From: Humibacter sp. RRB41 | GTDB taxonomy: Bacteria; Actinomycetota; Actinomycetes; Actinomycetales; Microbacteriaceae | NCBI RefSeq assembly: GCF_022761015.1 | Contig: NZ_JAKWJQ010000006.1 | Location: 62,001-126,000, forward strand | Direction: 5' to 3' | Length of the DNA stretch: 64,000 nt | Shown here: positions 16,916-24,494 of the stretch, one piece after another | Layout of the letters: the number at the start of each line of letters is the position of its first letter | Numbering within the stretch: position 1 is the first letter of the stretch | The notes under the pieces: generated by a model | What the model was told of the DNA's origin: nothing | What the model saw: the letters and a program-made list of their open reading frames with translations, nothing else | Database searches by the model: none | Program-made: the position numbers and the translations under genes

Positions 16916-18580
16916 CTACTGTGCCGGAGTCAGGTTCTCAATGTGGTCGAGCAGTTGCGTGCTGTTCGCGATCAGCGCCGGGCGCACCTCTTGTGCCCAA
17001 GGGCTGATTGTTGTGCCGTAAGGGTTTCCACGCTTGGAAATGAGCGATTTGGCGCGGGTCAGAATCACACCGTGACGGGCGCGGGACAACATGACGAGAA
17101 GAACCCGATGTTCTTCCTCGATCTGTGCTTTCCCTTTCGCGAGGAAGCTGGGAATGTTGCCCTTCTCGAATCCTGGGATAAAGACCCAGTCGAATTGTTG
17201 GCCCTTCCCGGTGTGAGCGTTGAGTAGGTGCACGCCTGGCCCGATGGCTTCTTCGCCTTCCTCGAGGATTCGCAGTTGAGCCATTGCGGCCCCGATTGAT
17301 CCCGCCTCTTCGGCCAGCCCCTCAAGTTGCTCGAGAGCGTCGATCACGTCTGCGGCAGTGTCCACGTCTGCGGAATCGATCCGTCCGATGACGTCAGTCC
17401 TCAGTGCCTCGAATGTGGGGGCTCCTCCGAGCCGCGTAACTCCCTCATTGAGCAGTTCGATGATTCGTGCGTCGTCGACTGTGAGATCCCATCTAGTGCT
17501 TCGGACGTCCGACGTCGCGAACACCGCATCGATGGGCTTTCGTCGCCACCCGGACCGACAGATGACCCCGATGGTTGCGTTCGGTTGCTTTGCCAATATC
17601 CGTGCAGAGGTTGCTTCGATGAATTTTGCCTCTTCTGCGCCGGTGTCGAACGTGAGCCCGCTGGTGATTCCACCGTCATGCCAGGCGTCCGCATCGTCAG
17701 GCTCGAGCGGTTGGCCGCCAAGACCAACGGAAACGGTGTTGAGCAGGTCGAGTACTCGCGGCGACGATCGGTAGGAAACTCCAAGACCGAGCGGGTCGCC
17801 GCTGAGCTTCCGGAGCAGCCTCTCCACCTCTACCGGTCTAGCTCCCGTCCAGCTGTAGATGCCCTGAAGAGGGTCGCCCACGAAGGTGCGGCTCTGCTCG
17901 GAGCTTCGCAGGGCGAGGTCGAGCTGCTGCGGTGAAAGATCCTGAAACTCATCGACCAGGATCGCGCCATAGTGATTGCGGTAGAGGGCCGCTATCTCAT
18001 TCACGCGTAGCAAGCGTTGGGCGTGCCGGAGTAGGTCGTCGAAAAAAAGGATGTCACCGGCCTGTCGTGCCTCTTCGATGGTTTGAGACTGGCTGATCCC
18101 GGTCGCTCGAAGTGTTTGCAGCACTTGGGCGTCGTCGTGTGGGCGTTGCTTTGCGTCGCGGAGATCGTCTTCGATACGTCTGCTCAGTTCGCTTGCGTCT
18201 GCCTCCGATAACCCCTCGAGGAATGGTGCGATCGCATCAGCTTGAGATCGCTTCTCTGGCATCTCAAATCCGGGCTCAACGGCGAGTGTTAAACCGTGGG
18301 AGCGGACAATCTCCGCGGCGTGACCATGGAAGTTGTGAACGGTGATGTAACGACGTTTCCGTTCGGCACCGAGAACACTCACGAGGCGGCTATTGAGGTT
18401 GGCTTTTGCTTTGTTCGAGAAGGTGAGGGCGAGGATTTTCTGATGCGGGCGGAGGGTCGGGATGAGGAGTTCCGCACGTCGCGCCAGCAGTTCGGTCTTT
18501 CCGCAGCCCGGAGGGGCGATCACTAACAGATTTTGCGCGGGCGAGGTGACGGCATCATTGAACGCGGTGGAGTCAGTCAT
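16916..18580 (-). CDS. gajB: UvrD-like helicase, GajB of a Gabija-like system
   Basis: A 554-residue superfamily 1 helicase. Motif I is APPGCGKT at residues 22-29. Then come LALTFSNKAKANL (Ia), LVDEFQDLSPQQ (II), FVGDPLQGIYSWTGA (III), YRSSPRVLDLL (IV), LNAHTGKGQQFDWVFIPGFEKGNIPSF (V, in part) and LLVMLSRARHGVILTRA (VI). It is shorter than UvrD itself and close to GajB size. The ATG at 18580 overlaps the gajA stop (ATGA), so the two are translationally coupled. In Gabija, GajB senses free DNA ends and activates the GajA nuclease; that function is inferred from family and pairing. The same frame is open upstream inside gajA but is shadow there. Confidence 0.88.
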   Translation of the reverse strand: MTDSTAFNDAVTSPAQNLLVIAPPGCGKTELLARRAELLIPTLRPHQKILALTFSNKAKANLNSRLVSVLGAERKRRYITVHNFHGHAAEIVRSHGLTLAVEPGFEMPEKRSQADAIAPFLEGLSEADASELSRRIEDDLRDAKQRPHDDAQVLQTLRATGISQSQTIEEARQAGDILFFDDLLRHAQRLLRVNEIAALYRNHYGAILVDEFQDLSPQQLDLALRSSEQSRTFVGDPLQGIYSWTGARPVEVERLLRKLSGDPLGLGVSYRSSPRVLDLLNTVSVGLGGQPLEPDDADAWHDGGITSGLTFDTGAEEAKFIEATSARILAKQPNATIGVICRSGWRRKPIDAVFATSDVRSTRWDLTVDDARIIELLNEGVTRLGGAPTFEALRTDVIGRIDSADVDTAADVIDALEQLEGLAEEAGSIGAAMAQLRILEEGEEAIGPGVHLLNAHTGKGQQFDWVFIPGFEKGNIPSFLAKGKAQIEEEHRVLLVMLSRARHGVILTRAKSLISKRGNPYGTTISPWAQEVRPALIANSTQLLDHIENLTPAQ

Positions 18581-20220
18581 TTGCTTGAGAGTGTCTGAAG
18601 GCGTGCCACCAGCGACGACACGCTGTCGATCTTCAATGCATCGTCGGCGGTAAGCGATTTCGAGATCGCCAGCGCCGCGGGGACTTTCCGGTTCGCGGTC
18701 TTGGTGCTGGAGCGGCAAAATTTGGCCAATTCGGTGACTCCGACATCGGCGAGTGTGCTCACTCCGCATGAGGACAGAACGCCTGATTCTTGGGCTACTC
18801 GGGCGGTGATGAGTCGCTGTGCCACTTCGGGGGCGCCCAGTGCACGGCAATATTCTTCCTCGAGGTCGACTTTGGAGATGAACACGTCGCGGCCGATGAC
18901 GTGCTTCGGCTTTCCGCCAACGGCGCCAACCCATCTCGGGCTTTCGGCTTCATCGACCAGCCCCAGCACCTGAACATTGAACCCGAGAGGGCCGAGCAGT
19001 TTGTATACGGTTGGGAAGTTCTCGGCCCCGCCGAGTTCGAAAACGATTGCCCCAATTCGGTCGAGAGAAAGCCCGCGGGCGTGGGCGACCGCTTCGACGA
19101 TTAGTCGGTCCGCGATGCCCTCGACGAGGATTGCGAATCGAGCGGTGAGCGCCTCGAGCATGCGGGGTGACCACCAGTGGGCTTGTGTTCGTTCTTCTAC
19201 TGAGAAGTGGGCAGGGTCGATTTGGTGGCAAGTGCCGTCTGGGCTGACGGCGACGACTTGGGTCGGGTCGAACTTTTGCACCACGTAGGGCGAGTGGGTC
19301 ACGAGGATCTTCTGGTTGATCTGCTGTGTGAGAAGTTCGGCGACGGTGCGCTGACTCAGCGGGTGCAGGTGCAGTTCCGGCTCATCGATCGCGATGACGT
19401 TCGCAGCCCCCTCGGCTAGATCGAACAGGGTCATCGAGATCAGCTGTCTGATTCCGTCGGACTGTTCCGACAAGGGAACGAATGCGCCTTCTCGGGAGAA
19501 GTACATGGATACGTTTTCGAGAACGGATTCGGTGGGATCTGCGGAGGTGCGGATGGACAGATCGTTCGCGTCGATCGATCGCGGCATTGAGTTCGACAGG
19601 TGTTCAGCCATGCCTTCGCGGAGGGTCGTCAACGCTTTGCTCTCCTCGAGCTTGTCGTTGAACGAGTCCAGCAGGCTTCCGAGTGCGGCTTTCTCATCTC
19701 CTAGTTCGGACTCGACGGCTTTGAGCAGAACTTGAACGGCGCCGTTGGAGCCCTCGAGTTGGTTTGCCGATGAGGTCCGGACGGCTGGCAGGTAGCGCCA
19801 ACCAAAAGCGACGAGTTGTTCGCGGGAGGGTGGGCGCACCTCGCCTCGGCCGGGGCACCATCGGGAGATGAGCACTGATTCCGGATCCTCAGGATCGACC
19901 TGGACTTCCAGTCGAACGTCAAGCGACTCTGACTTGTCTTTCGGGTCAATGTCGATCTCGCGATGGAACAGGGTTCGTTCATCCTCGGTGAACGCATTGA
20001 AGGTCGCGTTGATGGTGAGCGGCGTGTTGGGGTCGTGTAGGTCCCGGATTGAGAGTCCTTGGTACAACTGTGCGGTCGCGCCGAACAGGAGGTTGAGGAG
20101 ACGTAGGAGTGAGGTCTTTCCGACATCGTTGGCACCGACGACGACGAGGTGCCCCCGGACGGCGACGTCGAGATCCCGCAACCGTGCGTAGTTGTTCACG
20201 GTGATCTTGATGAGACGCAT
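18577..20220 (-). CDS. gajA: OLD-family ATPase/TOPRIM nuclease, GajA of a Gabija-like system
   Basis: A 547-residue protein. The N-terminal ABC-type ATPase starts MRLIKITVNNY, with Walker A GANDVGKT at 29-36. The signature and Walker B region is visible as SDGIRQLISM...NVIAIDEPELHLHP, then LVTHSPYVVQKF. The C-terminal TOPRIM part includes RFAILVEGIADRLIVEAV, VFELGGAENF, LGLVDEAESPRW and DLEEEY. The order ATPase then TOPRIM, followed by a UvrD-like helicase, is that of class 2 OLD nucleases such as GajA, which nick or degrade phage DNA when nucleotides fall. AAGGAGG sits eight bases before ATG 20220. The usual TOPRIM DxD is replaced by VDEAE, so activity should be checked. Confidence 0.88.
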   Translation of the reverse strand: MRLIKITVNNYARLRDLDVAVRGHLVVVGANDVGKTSLLRLLNLLFGATAQLYQGLSIRDLHDPNTPLTINATFNAFTEDERTLFHREIDIDPKDKSESLDVRLEVQVDPEDPESVLISRWCPGRGEVRPPSREQLVAFGWRYLPAVRTSSANQLEGSNGAVQVLLKAVESELGDEKAALGSLLDSFNDKLEESKALTTLREGMAEHLSNSMPRSIDANDLSIRTSADPTESVLENVSMYFSREGAFVPLSEQSDGIRQLISMTLFDLAEGAANVIAIDEPELHLHPLSQRTVAELLTQQINQKILVTHSPYVVQKFDPTQVVAVSPDGTCHQIDPAHFSVEERTQAHWWSPRMLEALTARFAILVEGIADRLIVEAVAHARGLSLDRIGAIVFELGGAENFPTVYKLLGPLGFNVQVLGLVDEAESPRWVGAVGGKPKHVIGRDVFISKVDLEEEYCRALGAPEVAQRLITARVAQESGVLSSCGVSTLADVGVTELAKFCRSSTKTANRKVPAALAISKSLTADDALKIDSVSSLVARLQTLSSK

Positions 20221-20362
20221 CGGCGGGTCCTCCTTGCCCACACCACGTCTCCCGGAGCGAGACCTGAAAGCGCGTGCACTGCCATTGTGCCGGTCCAGGA
20301 CCAGTTCCTGTAGCCCACGAACAGGTGGAGTCGAAACTGGCTCTGATGGCGAGCGCCGGCGA

Positions 20363-20530
20363 CTAGATGCGGCGCTGTCGGACGCGGTATTCGTCTAGGT
20401 CGCGGAGATCGTCAATATCTAATGGTGGCCCGCTCATGCGTTCGGATTCTTCGTAGGCAGCTGCCACATCATCTGACGTAAGCCAGGTATCGGCCTCGCC
20501 ATAAATCCCATCGAATGCCATCACGCCCAT
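20363..20530 (-). CDS. Small acidic protein upstream of gajA
   Basis: A 55-residue frame starting at ATG 20530. It reads MGVMAFDGIYGEADTWLTSD, then DVAAAYEESERM, and ends DDLRDLDEYRVRQRRI. The composition is protein-like, with an acidic body and a basic C-terminal tail. It lies 142 bases before gajA on the same strand and diverges from the integrase, which starts about 40 bases away. Size and charge fit a regulator or antitoxin, but there is no recognisable domain. It could also be the first gene of the gaj operon. Confidence 0.6.
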   Translation of the reverse strand: MGVMAFDGIYGEADTWLTSDDVAAAYEESERMSGPPLDIDDLRDLDEYRVRQRRI

Positions 20531-20571
20531 GCGGTCAGGGTAGTGAGCCGCATTGATGGAAGAGCGAAGTT

Positions 20572-22251
20572 ATGCACAACGCCCGCGTCATGGGTCTACG
20601 CCAGACTACTTTTATGGAGAGGCCAGCCGTGACTAGCGCGCCTTCACGGCATCTCCCGTTTCGGTGGACAGGTCCCGAAGCGGCATCTCCCGGCACCCGA
20701 CCGGTGTTCTTGTATCTGCGTCTTTCACGGGCGCATGGGGATGGTCAGGATGCGATCGAACGGCAACGTATCGACTTGACCCGGATGCTCACGGCTGAAG
20801 GCGGCTGGACGGTCATGGGGGAGTATGTCGACCGTGACTCGGCAAGTAGTTACGCGACACGGGAGCGTCGTGGGTGGCGTGCCTTGAACGCAGCGATCGT
20901 CTCCGGCCGGGTGGAGGCGGTGGCGTTTTGGAAGTTGGATCGCACCAGCAGAATCGCCGCACGGTGCCAGGAATGGGTTGCGCAATGCCAGCGTCGCGGT
21001 GTGACGCTCCTGTCTCATCAGGATTCCAGCGAGGAACTCAACAGTGTTGCCGCGGGCGCCAAGCTCGTGACCGGCGTAAAGGCTCTGTTGGCTGAGGCGG
21101 AGACGGACACGATGAGTGAACGTCAGCGTGCCGCGAAAAGGCATGCAGCGCAGGCCGGATTTATGAACGGTGGCCGGCCGCCGTTCGGCTGGCAACCCGG
21201 GCCGCGTACCGTCGACGATGTCGGCAGGTCCGGGCGCCGGCTTGTGCCTGACCCGGTCGAGCATCCAGCGCTGAAGGACGCCGTCACCTTGCTCTTGGGC
21301 GGGGCTGGCCTGCGGCAGGTGGCGACGCATTGGTATTCGACCTATGGCATCAAGGGTTTATCTGGTGGGCTGGTGGCGGAGGAGATGGTCAGGCGTGCGG
21401 TCACCTCACCGCGGATGCTCGGCTACCGGCTCCACCTTGTCCCTGAGCATCGGGCCGGGGTGAAGGTGGACCTGCTGGATTACATTGCGCGAACTCCCGA
21501 GGGTGAGCCGGTGATCAGCCAGGAGCCGGTGTGTGATTTTCCGACCTGGATGCGCGTGCAAGAAGCGCTCTCCTCCCGCGGCACGGTTGCCCGGAACGGG
21601 TGGGGGAGCCGTGCGTGGTTGCTGACCGGTCTCCTCACCTGCCCGTGCAGTCGCCCGTTGCATGGTGTCGCGCAGCCGCAGAAACCGGGGCCGGACGGTC
21701 AACGTCCGATGCGATACGTGTACCGGTGCAAGGCCAACCGCATCCACGGTGCGGGAGCGTGTCCGGCGGGAGCGTCAATCACCGCGACCGCAGCCGAGCA
21801 GCACGTCACACAGTGGTTCTTCGACTACCTGAGTGGTCCGCGACTCGAGGAAGACCATGCGCGGATGGTTGATGAACTGCACCATGCCGTCGGACGCGTT
21901 GAGGCTGAGCTCGCGGTCGCCCAGGAGGAACGCGAGGCCCTCGTGATGACGCAGGGGCAACGCCAATTCCGGAGTGGCATGGTCAGCGTGCTCTTCAGGA
22001 TGCTGCGCGATGTGCAGGAACGCATCGACCGGCTTGAGGCGGAACTGTTCACGCTCGGCGACGGTCTACCCGCCATCCTGGCGTATGACCAGATTGCGGG
22101 AGCGTGGCCGAAGTTGAACAACGAGTCCCGGAAGATGCTGCTGCGGCAGGTGATCCAGCGGGTTGACCTACGGGCCGGTCGTGGCGCGGCGGCCGACCGT
22201 ATGACGATAGTTCTGCGATCGACGGTCGCTGGCCGTGAGCTGTACATGTAA
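20572..22251 (+). CDS. Large serine recombinase (probable integrase of the island)
   Basis: A 559-residue site-specific recombinase. The N-terminal resolvase domain has the catalytic serine in YLRLSRAHGDGQDAIERQR (serine 52 from the ATG at 20572), then GRVEAVAFWKLDRTSR and ALLAEAETDTMSERQR. The recombinase domain follows (NGGRPPFGW...PRMLGYRLH). A zinc-ribbon region shows LLTCPC...YRCKANRIHGAGACPAG, and a C-terminal coiled coil completes the layout of LSR integrases. It points toward the right end of the island. Such enzymes act on short-identity attB/attP pairs, consistent with the CGATG core found here. Starts at 20590 or 20614 are also possible. The last 84 bases overlap a gene on the other strand. 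Confidence 0.93.
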   Translation: MHNARVMGLRQTTFMERPAVTSAPSRHLPFRWTGPEAASPGTRPVFLYLRLSRAHGDGQDAIERQRIDLTRMLTAEGGWTVMGEYVDRDSASSYATRERRGWRALNAAIVSGRVEAVAFWKLDRTSRIAARCQEWVAQCQRRGVTLLSHQDSSEELNSVAAGAKLVTGVKALLAEAETDTMSERQRAAKRHAAQAGFMNGGRPPFGWQPGPRTVDDVGRSGRRLVPDPVEHPALKDAVTLLLGGAGLRQVATHWYSTYGIKGLSGGLVAEEMVRRAVTSPRMLGYRLHLVPEHRAGVKVDLLDYIARTPEGEPVISQEPVCDFPTWMRVQEALSSRGTVARNGWGSRAWLLTGLLTCPCSRPLHGVAQPQKPGPDGQRPMRYVYRCKANRIHGAGACPAGASITATAAEQHVTQWFFDYLSGPRLEEDHARMVDELHHAVGRVEAELAVAQEEREALVMTQGQRQFRSGMVSVLFRMLRDVQERIDRLEAELFTLGDGLPAILAYDQIAGAWPKLNNESRKMLLRQVIQRVDLRAGRGAAADRMTIVLRSTVAGRELYM

Positions 22252-22662
22252 CTCGTCGGCGCGCAATTGTGCGGCCGCGAGACGAGCCTGATGCGTGTTC
22301 ACTCGATCATTGGCGCGTCGCGCTTGAAGGCGGATATCGGCGTCCCGAATAAGTTGATCGTGTTCAGCCGGTTGTTGATCCACCGCCGATACTTTCCGGT
22401 CCAGCGAGCAGGAGTTGCAGAACATCTGCGGCATATCCGGAGCATGCAGTGAAGCATGTTGCCAATAAGGGACCGAGTGACCGCAGGTGAGGACCATCTC
22501 CCAGCTGGTCAAAGGCGTTTCGATGGCTGTCGCGGCGTCGAGGATCGCGCGGATCTCTCGCAGCACGGACCGCGATGGAGTTGGTGGTGGCGTGCAACGG
22601 ACACAATAGGTTCGCTCGCCATCGGACCACCATCCCGCCCCGCAGGAGTCGGTGACGTCAAT
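22168..22662 (-). CDS. Cysteine-rich zinc-binding protein with coiled coil, start uncertain
   Basis: The supported part is 164 residues. It begins with a CGAGWWSDGERTYCVRC cluster, then LTCGHSVPYW and CNSCSLDRK, two Cys/His groups that suggest zinc sites. A coiled coil rich in R, A and D follows to the end. Protein-like sequence begins right at the stop of the upstream gene, where the only codon in place is ATT (22662). The next normal start is GTG 22566, which would lose the first cysteines. An ATG at 22806 would add an implausible overlapping segment. ATT initiation, a small indel or a recent start loss are all possible. Its 3' end overlaps the integrase gene by 84 bases in the opposite direction. 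Confidence 0.5.
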   Translation of the reverse strand: MDVTDSCGAGWWSDGERTYCVRCTPPPTPSRSVLREIRAILDAATAIETPLTSWEMVLTCGHSVPYWQHASLHAPDMPQMFCNSCSLDRKVSAVDQQPAEHDQLIRDADIRLQARRANDRVNTHQARLAAAQLRADELHVQLTASDRRSQNYRHTVGRRATTGP

Positions 22663-23599
22663 ATCCCCAACGCCGACGGGCAGTGACGTACTGGATGGGG
22701 ATTTCGGATGGTGCGAGGGGGCGATCGACAATTGGCCTGGCTCTCTCCGGGGTGATCCGGTCTCTTTCGTGCTCTTCCTCGAATGCGCGGGCACCGTATT
22801 CATCACCGGCGCGTTTGAGTGCGTCGATCACTTCAGCGACAAGGACATCCAATCGCCGGTTCTCGGCCTCCGCAGCGAGCAGGCGCTCCTGGAACGTGAC
22901 AGCCCTATGCCCGCACCATTGGCGCAGCAGCTCATGCCGCGGTCGGTCGTTCGTGAGATACCAGTGGTACTCCCATTCGGGAGAGGTCTGGACCTCTTCA
23001 CGATCGATGGCGCTCATGTGCCGCCCGCCACGCTTGACCTTCTCCCGAAGCTCTTTCTCTTCCTCGATGACGTGAGCGAGCACGGGCAACGGATTCACCT
23101 GACAGGCTCGCTCCGCGATCATCAACGTTCCCACCGGGGACAGCATCAACTCCCCGTCGAGTTCGAACGATTCGACCTTCTCGACCACGTCCCCAATCGG
23201 CACACCTATGAGCGTGGCCAGTCGCTCTCGGTTATGAACGGACGCGGCAAAGCGCACGGGACTCCACTCCCACTCCGCGACATCCGTGGGGATCAGGAGC
23301 CTGAAGACGGTTTCGACAGCAGCCTGCTCCGACTCATCCAGCTCCAAGTCATCGATCCGCTGCCAGTCCGCCATCAACTTGTCGAACTCGGCGACTTTCG
23401 TTCACGGAACCCGTAACCGAGCGGCGGGGACATCTTGGCGCTGGCCGGCGTCGTCGTCGAGAAACTCAACCTCAACCCGCACGCTGGTTTTCTTCGGGTA
23501 CACCGCAAGTACCCGAACCCGTTGAGATGGGGCGTCATCACGGAGCCGGTACGCCCATTCCGAGCCGGTCCCAAAACGGTCAGAATCCACAGGAGACAT
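22658..23599 (-). pseudogene. Island protein gene split by an in-frame TGA
   Basis: Two open segments lie in the same frame. The first is 65 codons from ATG 23599 (MSPVDSDRFGTGSEWAYRLR...FLDDDAGQRQDVPAARLRVP). A TGA follows at 23402-23404. The second runs on with TKVAEFDKLMADWQRIDDLELDE and continues for about 247 codons to 22658. I believe related actinobacterial proteins have a tryptophan at this spot, one base away from TGA. The second part includes WEWSPVRFAA, LLRQWCGHRAV and HERDRITPERARP. A start at TTG 23377 or ATG 23374 could rescue a shortened protein but has no SD. The function is unknown. The gene sits beside the integrase, so an excision accessory role is conceivable. Confidence 0.6.
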
Positions 23600-23660
23600 C
23601 GACTGGCTCGCTTTCTAGGGCCTGCGCCGCCCGGATATCTAGCGATTAGTCCGCGCGGGC

Positions 23661-23690
23661 AAAAAACAGGGGCCCCGAGGGGCCCCGTAC
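23661..23690 (-). terminator. Intrinsic terminator, minus strand
   Basis: On the minus strand the sequence is GGGGCC-CCTCGG-GGCCCC followed by TGTTTTTT, a GC-rich stem with a U-tract. In the integrated state no minus-strand gene lies just upstream of it. In a circular form, the DUF2971 gene at the left end would read across attP into it. Confidence 0.65.
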
Positions 23691-23858
23691 CCGGTAGCCG
23701 AAGCATCCGGGGGTGCGTAACGACGTTCCCATTTTGGTGGCCGCGTTGTCAACCGAGCGGGACTGTGTTTCGCCGATGGTCCGGCCGAGGTCCGGCTCAC
23801 AGGTGTCAAATTTCCGCAGTAATACCGGCCGTTGGGCTAAAATCGTGCCAACCCCGAG

Positions 23859-24494
23859 GTGTACTTTCCATCGCGCGATGAGGCTCCGGAATTCGCCGGC
23901 GCCGTCCTCGATGTGCTGCGCCAGCCGCTCGAGTCAGGTGAGATCCGCATCCATCGTGCGAACGCCGTCGCCACGTTCCCTGGTCGATTCCAGTTGGTCA
24001 TGGCCGCCAACCCCTGCCCGTGTGGCCAGTACGGAGCGCCGGACGGCGAGTGCACGTGTGCGCCATCCGTGCGCCGCCGCTACCTCGCGAAGATCTCCGG
24101 TCCCCTGCTCGACCGCGTCGACGTGCGGCTCACCGTGAGGCGGGTCACCGCGACGCAGCTGAAGCTCGGAGCGACCACGCCGCGCATCACGACGGCGGAT
24201 GCCCGGGCCCGCGTCATCGCAGCCCGCGCTGCGGCGACCGAGCGCCTCGTCGGCACTCCCTGGCGCACCAACGCCCAGGTGCCAGGGGCGTGGCTGCGCG
24301 AGAACGCGCGAAGGATGCCTGCCGGCGCCACCGCCGTGCTGGACCGCGCCCTCGAACGTGGTGCGATCACCATGCGAGGGTACGACCGCTCACTACGTCT
24401 CGCGTGGTCGCTGGCCGACGTCGCGGGAACCGATCGACCCACCGCCGAGCAGATCGCCGTCGCGTTGTACCTGCGGAAGGGGGCGGTGGCATGA
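23859..24494 (+). pseudogene. comM: comM 3' part, separated by the genomic island
   Basis: This is the C-terminal 204 codons of comM, preceded by seven codons contributed by the island and a GTG at 23859. It begins DEAPEFAGAVLDVLRQPLE, completing Walker B, and continues with VMAANPCPCGQYG...CTCAPSVRRRYLAKISGPLLDRVDVRL. That is the conserved cysteine cluster and the region that carries sensor and arginine-finger residues. The C-terminal helical bundle ends LRKGAVA. Its stop overlaps the dprA start (ATGA at 24491-24494). If translated alone it lacks Walker A and cannot be a complete ATPase. No strong SD precedes the GTG. A TAAAAT near 23838 may be a -10 element supplied by the island. Confidence 0.9.
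23876..23881. other. Right attachment-site core (attR) in comM
   Basis: CGATG (23876-23880) matches the left core at 8603-8607. GA at 23880-23881 is the alternative crossover. Downstream text GGCTCCGGAATTC is comM. Upstream text holds GTGTA (23859-23863), the mirror of TACAC in the left-end arm. Confidence 0.8.

Larger units (their letters stand above)
8608..23880 (+). mobile_element. 15.3-kb integrated defence island in comM
   Basis: The segment separates the two halves of comM, and its removal regenerates the gene in frame. It holds a large serine recombinase near its right end and about 13 cargo genes. These include a Gabija-like gajA/gajB pair, a SIR2-domain protein, DUF2971 and HEPN-like genes, and small membrane proteins. 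I see no capsid, tail, terminase, replication initiator, relaxase or conjugation gene. The host-typical GGATGCC/GGCATCC word is almost absent (one copy seen, against roughly nineteen in the 8.6 kb to the left, by eye). I interpret it as an integrative, possibly helper-dependent, defence island. Mobility itself is inferred. Confidence 0.9.

Noticed and set aside
16231-17007. Plus-strand 258-codon frame over the HEPN-like gene
   Set aside because: Basic, low-complexity composition, and the opposite strand has a more protein-like frame with overlapping partner and SD.
16916-20220. Interpretation as a PARIS or retron-type OLD system
   Set aside because: The ATPase carries its own TOPRIM region and is coupled to a UvrD-like helicase, as in Gabija; no reverse transcriptase or AriB-like split.
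8608-23880. Interpretation as a prophage
   Set aside because: No terminase, portal, capsid, tail, lysis or replication genes; only an integrase and cargo.
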